64,000 nt of DNA, from assembly GCA_002943765.1 (NCBI GenBank), contig PQWQ01000002.1, positions 2,852,001 through 2,916,000 on the forward strand. The letters run 5' to 3'. Numbering within the stretch: the stretch's first letter is position 1; every line of letters starts with the position of its first letter. Of this stretch, positions 1 to 11,242 are shown piece by piece. This DNA is from Psoroptes ovis (lineage: Eukaryota; Arthropoda; Arachnida; Sarcoptiformes; Psoroptidae). The notes under the pieces are model-generated. The model had not been told where the DNA came from, did no database searches, and worked only from the letters and a program-made list of their open reading frames with translations. The position numbers and the translations under genes are program-made.

Positions 1-2699
1 TCAAAAGTCGTTTTATAAAAATATTGAATGTATTTATAGGAAAATGTATTCAATCTATCAATGCATTTCTCGTTGTGTGTCTTTGAATTTTTTTTTTTAA
101 TTCGTATGGTAAAATTCAAAAGTCATGAAATGAGTTTTTTTCATTTATTTCTTTGCCTGAAAAAGAAATCTGTCAATCAAAATTCAAAAATGAAAAATTG
201 TTCATTGAACAACAAAACAATTGAAAATATGAAAATGGTCGTGGTCAGGCCGAAACACGAATTCATTGGAAAAATATGAAAATTTCTCCAATTTCTTCAC
301 TATAATCAATGAATATGTTATCTTCAGAAACAAATAAACTTTAAAATATTCAAAGATCTTCCGAAAATTCAAAAAAATTGGGCGCCAAAAATCTTTTTTG
401 AAAAAAACCAAAAATAAAAAGCAAAACAAAAACATCACTACTACTACTACTAGCCAAAGAGCCGCTACCACTGAGCAACGCGCGAATTTCAAAAACGAAA
501 ACAAACAAAAGAATATGCGCAGAATTTTCAGAATTCTAACAAAAAAAAAAAAAAGATTTAAATGATAATCTTGATTAGTTCTTTAATTCATTGATCATCA
601 ATTTTTTTTGATAATGATGTTCACCCAATGAAGATTTCTTTTGTTCTTTGTCAGTCATTCACACACATACACGCACACATAGTAACACGTCTGAACGAAT
701 TGATCAAATCCTGTAATCACACATTCTTCATCTGTTTTGCTTTTCCTCTCCTTCATCATTCTCTCACTCATTGAATATATAATCTTTCAATTAATAATGC
801 TGCCATTTCAGTAAGCTACACGCATGTTCATTTGCAAATAGAAAAGCAAAAAAAATTTTGATAATCAACGAAAATGCACGCAACAGCAGCATCATCAATC
901 AATCACAGTCATCAATCATTTGTCTTTTTGAATGATTCATACATACACACGCAAAATTGACAAAAAGAAAAAATGAGAAAAATTTTTTTTGAGCGACAGC
1001 TGAAGCAAACACTGTGAGAGAGTGGCGAACAAGATAGACAGGACATGGATGATGATGATGTTGATGGTAATGTTGATGATCATGATGAAGATGATGAGCA
1101 TACGTCATATATACTCACACACACAATTACAATCTTATATATGTGCATGTCCGTGTGTGTGTGTGTGTGTGTCAAAAAGAATCAAATTATGGAATAATCG
1201 ACTCGAGCATCAATCTTGGAAGCTCCGCCTATTTACCACCGAAATTGATGATCATCAATTTTTTTTCGATTTTTTCTTTTGAAAAGGTTACGAATGATTT
1301 TCTGTTTTTGAGTTTTGTTCGCTTTTCATCATACGAATTTATTGCAATTAATTGCATTGCGCACCTTGAATTGGTTTTAAAGATTATCTCAAAAGAGAAA
1401 ATAATCAAAATTTTAAATTGTCTGAATCAATGAATTGAAATAAATCATCAAGTGGTAGTCGCAATTTTTACTTTTTGATGTGGTAGCGGCATCCATCAAT
1501 GAACAGAGGTTATGACGAGGTAGTAGCACTGCTATGCACATGTATTCAGAAATTTCTAGCAGCAGGTAGCAGTCAGTGATAGTATTGCAGCAATTTTTTC
1601 TGTTAAACTATTAAAAAAAATTCAAAACAAACTTTGGAACACATGCGCAGTTTGTAAAATCGATTTTCGAATACAATTTTTTTGCAGACAAAATCATATG
1701 TTAATTGATGTATGCGCAATGCAATTAAAAATTTTTCAAAAAATCGCGCGCGAGTTTCAATTTTTTCATTTGATCATTTGATTGTCATGCTTTATTCACT
1801 TATTTTTACTCTCTTTTTGCTCAAACACTTATGCTTCTGCCGCTGCGGTTGTAGTGGTGGTAGATCATCTCATTTTTGGCATTATTCATTCACAAACACA
1901 TATCTGCACAGATCATTTAAAGTTTTATTTTTTTTCTATTATTTTGAATGAACAAGAAACGTTACGACGAGTCAGTCAAAAGTCCGTCAAACAATAATCA
2001 TCAAAATCAACATAGTCAGTCAATCAGTCGAAAATTTTTCTTCAAAAAGATTCAGTTGATTGTTAGTGGTCGAAGTGTATGCATCGTACTGTGTGTCAAT
2101 GTAGTATGGTTATAACAATCACACACTGATTTTCACTCTGATTTTTCATTCATTCATTCACCAAATTCACAACTCATTCAGTATTTTTATTTTTCAGCCG
2201 TCAATGATCATATGTGTTTGTGTTTCGGTGTAATTATTGATTCATCAAACATTGCGGCGATTCTATGAATGTATGCGTTCAAAAATGTTTCATTTTCAAT
2301 ATCTATTCCAATGTGCTGTTGTTTGTACGCAACAATTTATATAATTTTGAATGAATAAATAAGTAAATAAATACAAATATTTTCATTTTTCATTGGTTTC
2401 CTGGTTTATTTTCACTCAAATAGTGTGAATGTGTTTATTAAATTCAATGTTTTCAACCGCTTCACCACCTGATAACATGACTGAAATCATCATTGTTAAT
2501 TAATTGATTTGATTAAAATTAATTTAAATTTGAATGTGATTCGTGAAATTTTGTGAAATTCAATATTTCTGATTAATAAAATCATATCATGTTGTTCGTG
2601 AAGGAGAATCGTTTCTCTTAAAAATTCCGGTGTTTTTACAAGTTTTTCAATTTTTAATTCAACAAAAAAAAATTTTCCTTTCTTCTTTGATAACATAAA
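1..2699. other. Upstream / 5' leader region of teashirt-like gene
   Basis: No ORF in this stretch has recognisable protein content. The longest open frames (about 100 codons) are low-complexity Phe/Val/His/Met strings from AT-rich or CAT/GAT repeats. It holds a (GT)10 tract at 1153-1172, a less AT-rich patch at about 1450-1590 with repeated GGTAGC/GGTAGT words, and a cluster of TCAGTC/TCAGTT words at about 1972-2057 that resemble the arthropod initiator consensus. None of the initiator-like words has a convincing downstream promoter element, so the transcription start is not located. Part of this region is probably promoter and 5' UTR of the gene that starts at 2700. Confidence 0.5.
1972..2057 (+). 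promoter_or_regulatory. Cluster of initiator-like TCAGTC/TCAGTT words (tentative core promoter)
   Basis: Four TCAGT-containing words occur within about 85 bases, 640-730 bases upstream of the teashirt start codon. TCAGT is the core of the arthropod initiator element. I looked for a matching downstream promoter element at +28 for each and saw no good match, and there is no clear TATA box. The words could equally be a chance cluster of a TCAGTCA-type repeat. Confidence 0.15.
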
Positions 2700-5600
2700 A
2701 TGACCATTCTGTTAATTGATAACACAACAACAACAAATGAAACAAATGATCAATTGTTAAATGATTTACCTCTAACAATATCATCAAATTTATCACCAAT
2801 CACAAATGCTAACAATATGACTTCATTGTCAACAACAGCATCAACCATAAACAGCTCATCGAATCCTGTTAATAATAACAATTTATCGGCAATTGATAAT
2901 GAAAATGATGATAATAATGATTCGATCGATAAGAAGAATATTGATGATTTGAATGATAAAAATGATGATGATGATGATGATAATGATCATAAAATTTCAA
3001 GAAAAACAACGAATAACAATCATAATAATCAATTAAATCGTCATCATACGAATCATCATTTAATTGATGACGAAACAGAAGAAGAAGATGATGATGATGA
3101 TGATAATCATAATAATATTAGCAAAAATGGTGATAAAAATGATAAAGATAATGCAAATAACAATAATATCGATATGAATAATGATAATAATAATCTTTTG
3201 ATGGATAATAATGAAAATGATGATGATGAAGATGATAATAATAATCAATCACAGTCAATAAAAGATACATCATCATCATCAAAAACAATAGCCATGAATG
3301 AAGATTCATCATTAAATGATTGTGATTTAATAAAAAATAAATCTCAACAACAACAACAGCAACAACGAACAAAAAATAATGATGAGCAACAATTACAGCA
3401 GCAACAACAACAATCATTAATTATGAAATTTGATAATAATAATATTAATGATGATGATAATAATCAAAATATTTTAATTAATCAAACAAAAACGACCAAT
3501 AAAAGTGGTAAAAAATCATCAATTACCGATAATAAACAGCGAATATTAATGAAAAATATTGATCAACAAATATCATCATCACCTTCGAATAAACATCAAC
3601 AACAACAACAACAGCAACAACAATTGTTTGAATTACCGGTGAATAATGATAATATAGATGTAGCCGAATTGGCTAGATTGAAAGCTGCCAAATTTATACA
3701 AGAACGTACAAAAATGGCATGTTTATTGCCACCATCGAATGATGGTGGAAGCGGTGGTGGTGCGAGTAATGGTAATAGATCTTCAAATGTTTTATATTCA
3801 TCGAATTCATCATCAACAGCACATTCATCATTATCACCTTCTTCTTCTGGTCAACAACAACAACAGCAACAACAATCGTCATCATCATCAAGAAAACGTA
3901 AACTTACTGTTAAAGATATATTAGTATCACAAAGAAATCGTAATGTTCAAGATATTCATCAACATAATTCATATATACAAAATAATAATAACATCTTGGC
4001 AAACAATAAACATAATCGTTTAACTGGTGTTGATGTCAATAATCCATCAACAGCAGCAACAAATTCCACAAATATACATGGATTGACCAGTCAAATGTTT
4101 GGACCATTGGCTGGAATTCTCGATCCAACAACAGCAGCAGCTGCAAGCATGTTACCACCGCCATCATTAAATGATCCGAATGCCAATCCATTGGCAACAA
4201 TTTCTGCAGCATTAGCTGCAGCAGCTAATTCTTCCGTTATGCCATCAATACCTGATCATCAACAATCATTAAATGCTTACATATCACAACTTGCCTCAAC
4301 ACTTTCATCATCGAATTTGCAACAAGCATCAAATCCGACAGCAGCATTCGCATTAATGGCATCTCTTAGTGCAATGATGCAGCAACAACAACAACAAAAT
4401 CAACAGAATTCAGCCAATAAAGATGTCGATAATCATTCATCATCATCTAATTCCATAGCCAACCCATTAAGTCAATTAACCAATTCATTGGTCAGTCTCG
4501 AATCGACATTATCATCAGCCAATATCAACAATGCCAATGAACAATCGCAACAGCATTCCAATCAAAATGATATTAATGATACTCATAATTTTAATGATAC
4601 CACCGAAAAACTCACCGATGGGCCGATGGATTTCAGCTTAAAGAATTCAAAAAGTCCTGATATCTCAAAAAGTTCGAAACGTAAATCGAAGAGAAACAGT
4701 AACAATGACAATAATAGTCGATCTATTGAAGAACCGGAATTTCCTTTAGATCTGTCGGTTTCCCACAAGCCTAAGTCATTATCTGATCACGAAGTATTAA
4801 TGGAAAATATGGCCAAATTATCAAAAAATAATCCACTTTCATCATTAGTGTCACAAGTATCCGGTCTAATTGATAACCAAAATTCATCAACATCTAGTTG
4901 TAATCAACCAGTCAATGCACCTAATCAAGATCCATCAAATTTTGCAGCAATGGCAGCCGCAGCTGCTGCTGCTGCAGCTGCCGCATCATTTTCGCCAAAT
5001 ATTCTCACAAGAATGGCTGCGTCAATGGCAGCTGCTGGTAATCCGTGGTCACAATACTCAGCATTACAACAAGGCTTGAATACAGCGAAACTAGCTTCAA
5101 ATGATGCCAATTTGCAAGCATTTCAAGCTTTATTTCAACAAGTCACCGGTAATCAACAGACTCAGCCGCCACCACCGATCAATTCACCCAGTCCGACCAT
5201 GAAATCAAATCAGCAGCAGCAACAACAACAGCAACAAAATCAATTACTTAATGCCAATGCACTATTTCAGCAATCATTTCCTGATCTCTACTCATGGAAT
5301 AATGGAAAAGTATCGAAAACGTCGACACCATCGCCATCTTTTGGCCCATTAACGAGTCCAACACCAAGTTTTACTGCAACTCGTCATCATCATCATCCAC
5401 CACCACCGGCCGCATCGCAACCTATGCGAACAAAATCTAGCAGCGGTCGTCAAAATCCATGGCAAGCACAGTGGATCAATCGTTCTAGTGAACAAACACG
5501 TGATGTATTCACATGTGTATGGTGCAAAGAATCATTCAAATCATTAGCAGAAATGACTGACCACATGAAACGATCACCAAGGTGTGGCATGGCAGGTATG

Positions 5601-6330
5601 CAACAGCATCATGGTTCTACCGGTGGTGGATCTAGCAGTAGCTCAACTAATAATAGTGGTCATCATCAATCATCATCAACAACAACGCCAACATCATCAT
5701 CTTCATCAGCTACTAATTCCGCACAGCAACAACCACAACAACAATCAAACAATTCTGGTCATCATCATCACAATCATAATCAACAGCAACAACAACACAA
5801 TAATCAAGCAAATCAATCACTTTCAAGCAGTATTTTGCCATCTGGTGGTAACAAATCGGGTCTATTATTATCGACAACATCGAATTCATCTTCAACATCA
5901 ATTTCCGGCCAAAATTCAAGTAATAACAAAGATTCAAAAGATTCAATCACAAATAATAACAATAATCAAACAACATCAACAAATTCAATGGTTAATAATG
6001 ATAACAATAATACAAATCAATCGAATAAAAATTCATCAGCATCAATTGCACAAGCAGCAGCAGCAGCAGTTGCTGCTTTATCATCATCATTATCATCGAC
6101 TACAACTGCTGCTGCTGCAACAGTATCCGCATCATCATTGACACCAACAACAACACCACCGACATCATCTGTAACAACATCATTGTCTACATCATCTGCA
6201 TCTACAGCTACACCTTCATCAGCGACATCATCGACATCTACATCGGCTGTAAATATGCCACGAAAATTAGTACGTGGTCAAGATGTATGGTTGGGAAGAG
6301 GTGCCGAACAAACAAGACAAATTTTAAAAT
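2700..6330 (+). CDS. tsh: Teashirt/Tiptop zinc-finger transcription factor, exon 1
   Basis: This exon encodes residues 1-1210 plus the first base of codon 1211 of a Teashirt/Tiptop (TSHZ) family nuclear protein, typically a transcriptional repressor that patterns trunk and appendages. The start is ATG 2700: A at -3, an in-frame TAA at 2691-2693, and no AG acceptor between them. Visible features are an Asp/Asn/Glu-rich acidic N-terminal third with poly-Gln tracts; basic clusters near residues 398-401 and 660-665; PMDFS at 642-646 and PLDLS at 682-686, the latter matching the CtBP-binding PxDLS consensus; and a poly-Ala run after 751. Finger 1 starts at C939 (C-x2-C-x12-H), but the last ligand position looks like Cys962, not His. 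The segment ending at 1210, with VRGQDVWLGRGAEQTRQILK, is a Teashirt hallmark. A perfect GTAAGT donor follows at 6331. Family assignment is very secure; tsh versus tio orthology is not resolved, as many arthropods have a single tio/tsh gene. Confidence 0.95.
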
Positions 6331-9300
6331 GTAAGTTTTCATTTTTTAAATCGAATATTTATTTATTATCATTGAATTTTGACGTAGCAGAATGAAAGCT
6401 CCGTAAAAAACTTGTCTTGAACAATAATAATAAATTATGTTTAAGAAAGACAGAAAAAAATCTTTTGAAATATTTGAAAATATGAAATATGAATGTGAAC
6501 ATATATCGAGGGTTCACAAATATGGCACTGATACTGATCTTAATGTCTTGAAAAAATGTCTTAAATATTGGTCATAAAGTGTGTGTTTGTGTGTGATTGA
6601 ATATTTTTTTCCAAAAGTGATTTACATAAATTATATTAGATAGAAAGATTTTTATTATTTTTCATACTTTAAAATGTGCATATTACATTTTGATATATCT
6701 ATGCTCTTGTCGTTGTTGATGTCCACGTTGCAACAACATCTAAGATACATGATTCATGTGTTTGCAAGAGAGGGAAATTCAAAATTCTAGGGACCATATA
6801 TTCATATATCCATATATCATCATCATTCATTTTATTTATTCTCGTTTTCATTTTAGTTTGAAACAATAAATTCAAATCATATGTTTTCGGGTACTTCAGT
6901 ACTGTACTTTCGGGTATGATGTGAAGTGAATTTATTTATGAATCTATGAATTTTAAAAGAGCATATCACATAAGTGAAAATAATAAGTAAATTTATGATT
7001 ATTATGGAATTAGTGTGGATGATGATGAACATGAATTATGATTTTTCAGTTTTCAATCTCACAATTTTCCAATTTACGAAAAATCATCGAATAATGTCAT
7101 TCATATATTGAATATGTGAATATTGAACATGAATATGGCAGTTTCTCGAGGTGATTTGTGTGAAAAAACGAAAATAATGATTTTTCCCTGGAAACATATG
7201 AAATACAATAAACCTGTGGGTTGAAACCCTAAAACCTTTTCACAGGAACGTTTCTTATGTAACAACCTTATTCATAGCAAACATTGATTGGCAATGATGA
7301 ATTGAATCGGACGAATTGTGAAAAGTGAACACGATACACGATTTGTGGACATGTTTGCCACATACCCCATATACAAGGTCATCTTTTGAATTTTTCTCGA
7401 GTTTTGAATAAATTTTCTAAGGATAAGGCCTTTGAAGTTGAGTGTGTATCAAATAGATGTGTGTGTGTTTGTGTAATTTCATTGATTTCAGTATATGTTT
7501 AAACAGAGTTTAAACATTGTGAATTGTAATAATTATGATTATATGCCAAAGATGATGATGATGAAGATAAACAATATGAATAATGTGAATTCATCTATCT
7601 GTCTATCCATCTATCCATCCATACATGCATAAATCTATGAGAAATGATTTCATTGGAAGAAGAGAAATGTAAAAAACCCGGCAAATCATAACCATAAATC
7701 ATGATCCATCCTCATACATTCACACACAGAAACATGCATTTATCTATTTATCCATCTAATGTCTATTTCTTTCCCTATTCTATGTGAAAGTCCGGACTAT
7801 TTTTTTGATGATAATAATGATGATGATGATGGTTGATGTTTGATGATGATTATGGTCGAAACATGTTCAATGTGTCAGATTTTTATGTATATTTGTATGT
7901 GTTTGTTTGTGTATTGGTTGTCTAACTATTGGTTGTGTAACCATTGGTTATTAAATAATAATAATTCTATCACACATTCGCATATTCTGTGAATTTTATT
8001 TCATTTTATTTTTATACTAATAAATTGTCCAAAAGACTATTTGTGTTTAATAATCATAGCCAGTCAGTCAGCCAGCTGCAAAATATATTTCAATATTTTT
8101 ATATCTTTTTTTTAATGTGAATTTGTTTGACCAAACAAGCGCGATCGGTGCGTGTGTTTGTGTGTTTATATCTTGGTATATTTATATGTTCTCCGTATAT
8201 TTAAATGTGTGTGTGTATAGACACATATATAAGTCACATATATACTTAATCATTGATGATTATAATCATCATCATCATCATCATTCTTCATTCATATTTT
8301 ACCCTAAAATGACCATGGATTCATCGTTGATATTATAAGGAAATTCGATGGATGAATTGATGTTTTTTGCATTACTTTCAATGTGTATATTAATGAATAT
8401 ATTGTATGAATTTTATTTAATTTCATTTTTTCCACTAGAAATAATAATAATAATGATAATGGTTTTGCGTTACATGTCTTCATAAATCAATTTCATTCCT
8501 CATTTGAATCATTGAATTATTGTTATTCTCATATTTGTTTGTGTGTCCAATGTGCATTCATATCTTTCTGTGTGTGTGTGTGTATATAAAGCCAAAAATA
8601 TATAATAATTTTAAATTTAAAATTTTGAAAAAATGAATAGAATAAGCTGCCATTTGCTGTCGTTGTGTGCACTACGGCCATCAAAAAAAACCTCATGTCC
8701 AATATTATTTATTTTTATTTATTATATATTTGAAGCGATATGAAACGATATTTGTATGCATTTATTCATATAATATACGTACCCTTGGTTTAAATTTGAA
8801 AAAATTAAACGAAAAAAAATCCGTATTCATCGATTGACAGCTGTCAACTTTGAAATTTTAGCATTTTTTCTCTAATATTTCTCTCTGACATTTGTTACGA
8901 TTTATGTAATAACGTTTGTATTTATTCACACTCACGAATGCACAGACACATTTAAATATAAATTTATATTTATATAGTGTTATATGAATTTGAATTTTGA
9001 ATAAATCTGATTTAATTGAATTATTACCATCGATTTTCAGTACAGATATGAAATTCGTTCTATAATCAATACGATCAAACAATTTTGAGCATTTCCAAAG
9101 ATATTTACCCAGAAAAAATGAATGATTATTATCGCTTTAAATGTTGATATATTAATATTATTAATTAAAATATTTCCATTTTTAAATTTTAAATTGAATT
9201 CAGACCAATATTTATGATTCGGAATTCATGATGTGGATTCGTCAATATTGTATGATGTATAATTGTTATACATTTGTGTAGAAATAATAATAATAAATTT

Positions 9301-11242
9301 AAAAATAATGAATGAATGAATCAAATGAAATATTTTTTACCTTTAAAAAATTGATAGATTGATAGGTGTGGGTACTATGATATATTGATGATGATAATAA
9401 TCGTAATTGTAATAATAATAATAATAAATATCAGGTATTACTACTAAGACGATTGATTTTTTTAACCTGCCTTGATTTTCTGAAGAAAAAAAAGGTAAAT
9501 CTAACCATTGCCTCAATAATTATTATTATCGTTATCGTTTATCAATCGTTATCAATTTATAATAATAAACATAAATGTGTCTATGCGTTCGTTATACATT
9601 TGAATTTCAAAAAAAAAAATTTCATTTTATTTATCTTAATGATGGTATATATGGTATTATTTATTACTATTACCATCGTTATTATGCATATACATTATCG
9701 GATATTGAATATTATATATCATCATAGGTACGGATATTTATGTTATCGGATATAGTCGAAAAAAATGAATATATCAAATCAAATATGAATACAAATAAAT
9801 TGATATGAGTTTATGAAATCATTGATTTTCATAGATTTCTATGAATTTTTCCATTGAAAGAAATATAAAAAAGCACAAAATTTCAATTTGATCTCACATT
9901 TTTTTTTTTTTATCGAAGAACGAATCAAAAAGGAAACTCAGTTATTTATTTATGGTATTTGATTGTTTGTTCGAAAAAGTAAAAATATAAAAAGGCAATA
10001 AATTATCTTTAATGTAAAATAGAAACGAAACAAATGAATAAATTCAAAAATAAATTGAAAAATTAATCAAAATCAATTTATGAAAATTTTAAAATTTTCA
10101 AAATACAATTGATCGATTATTGTGTTTGTTGCTCGATGTCGTCGTTATTAGATATCGATGTGCACGATACGATTTGAAATCACGAGTAAATTGGTATTGT
10201 GTATTATGCAAAAAATTGAATAATTTAGGGGAATTTGTTTAAAAAAACTTTCAATTTATCAATTTGTGTAATCATTGCTGATAAATGAATGATTCATTTA
10301 TTTGTTGTGATTGAAAATTCCCATTTAAAATAAAGAAAAAATCTGATAAATGACTCAACAACAACGACAGCAATAATAATCGATAATGAATGAATGAATC
10401 GTTTGAAACATGATTTGAATGTTGAATATTAATAATAACTCAATAGAAAAACCTTTTCTTATAATCATTCATTGATATGTTCATTGATTCATTGATACCT
10501 TATCTTTGATTTTTGAATTTACGAAAATGTAAAATGTCTGCAAATGTGTTTGTATATTAATTGCATTTTTCAAATACACATTTTGCATTCACTCATTTAT
10601 GCTCTTTTTATATCAATTTATGACGAATATTCATCATTCAATGTTGATCAATCATCATCATAAATCATCTTTGAATTTTTCGTTTTTTCATTTTTTTAAA
10701 ATTATAAATTTGAAAAAAAAAACATTTAAGCATAAAATGTAATAATAATAACATTTATAAAATTACATCAATGATCGCTCAGTATTAGTATCGCATGTAG
10801 TCATCGTCATCATCATCGAATAACAACATGATCATTAATTTTATTATTGCTTTCAATCATTCATTCATTATATGAATGATTGGATTTTTTTTCATTTTGA
10901 ATTAATTAACAATTTTTGAAATTTATATTTTTTGAAATATCTTCGTAATTATAATATTGATTGAAATTGTAAAATTGAAAGATTTTCATATTTTTTTTGC
11001 TTTAAAACAACTTTAAGATAATTTAATGTTTGATTGATTGATTGATCGATGTATGTATTTGTAAGCAATAATTTTTGATTGATTCATTTAATTTTGTTGT
11101 TTTTCTTCTTAGTACATTTATTTATTGGTGATTGTAATCATGATTTTCACATTATTATTTATAAATATTAAAACGATTATAATTATGATTATTAATTCAA
11201 TTTTTTCTCTTTTTTCTCAAAAATTTTCGATTTCAAACACAG
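6331..11242 (+). other. Phase-1 intron of teashirt-like gene (4912 bp)
   Basis: The donor GTAAGT at 6331-6336 interrupts a Cys codon after its first base. The acceptor is a T/C-rich tract ending in ACAG at 11239-11242. Joining 6330 to 11243 restores TGT and gives the unbroken finger C-M-W-C-G-Q-S-F-K-S-L, which is strong proof of the junction. Read-through on either side gives non-conserved residues. The rest is AT-rich simple sequence (TGTG, GATGAT, AATAAT runs) with no coding exon that I can support. A small hairpin lies at 7213-7246. Confidence 0.92.
7213..7246. repeat. Small hairpin in teashirt intron
   Basis: CCTGTG at 7213-7218 is exactly complementary to CACAGG at 7241-7246. Inside it, GGTT at 7219-7222 can pair with AACC at 7233-7236, leaving four T unpaired on one side. 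It contains a GTTGAAACCCT-A-AAACC word that recurs with one change at 29111-29127. It could be chance, a structured RNA segment or a protein-binding site. Confidence 0.3.

Noticed and set aside
1517..1526. GAGGTAGTAG, matching the let-7 microRNA seed region
   Set aside because: The match stops after ten bases, the base before it is C rather than T, and no downstream arm complementary to it forms the needed hairpin.
5584..6141. 185-codon open frame on the plus strand, His/Gln/Ile-rich
   Set aside because: It is an out-of-frame reading of the low-complexity part of teashirt-like exon 1.
6331..6395. Coding extension of exon 1 past the GTAAGT donor to a stop
   Set aside because: The extra residues are not conserved and destroy zinc finger 2; a retained-intron isoform is possible but unsupported.
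11125..11242. Methionine-initiated extension in front of exon 2
   Set aside because: Hydrophobic Ile/Phe string from intron sequence; the acceptor at 11242 and restoration of the C-M-W-C finger show the exon begins at 11243.
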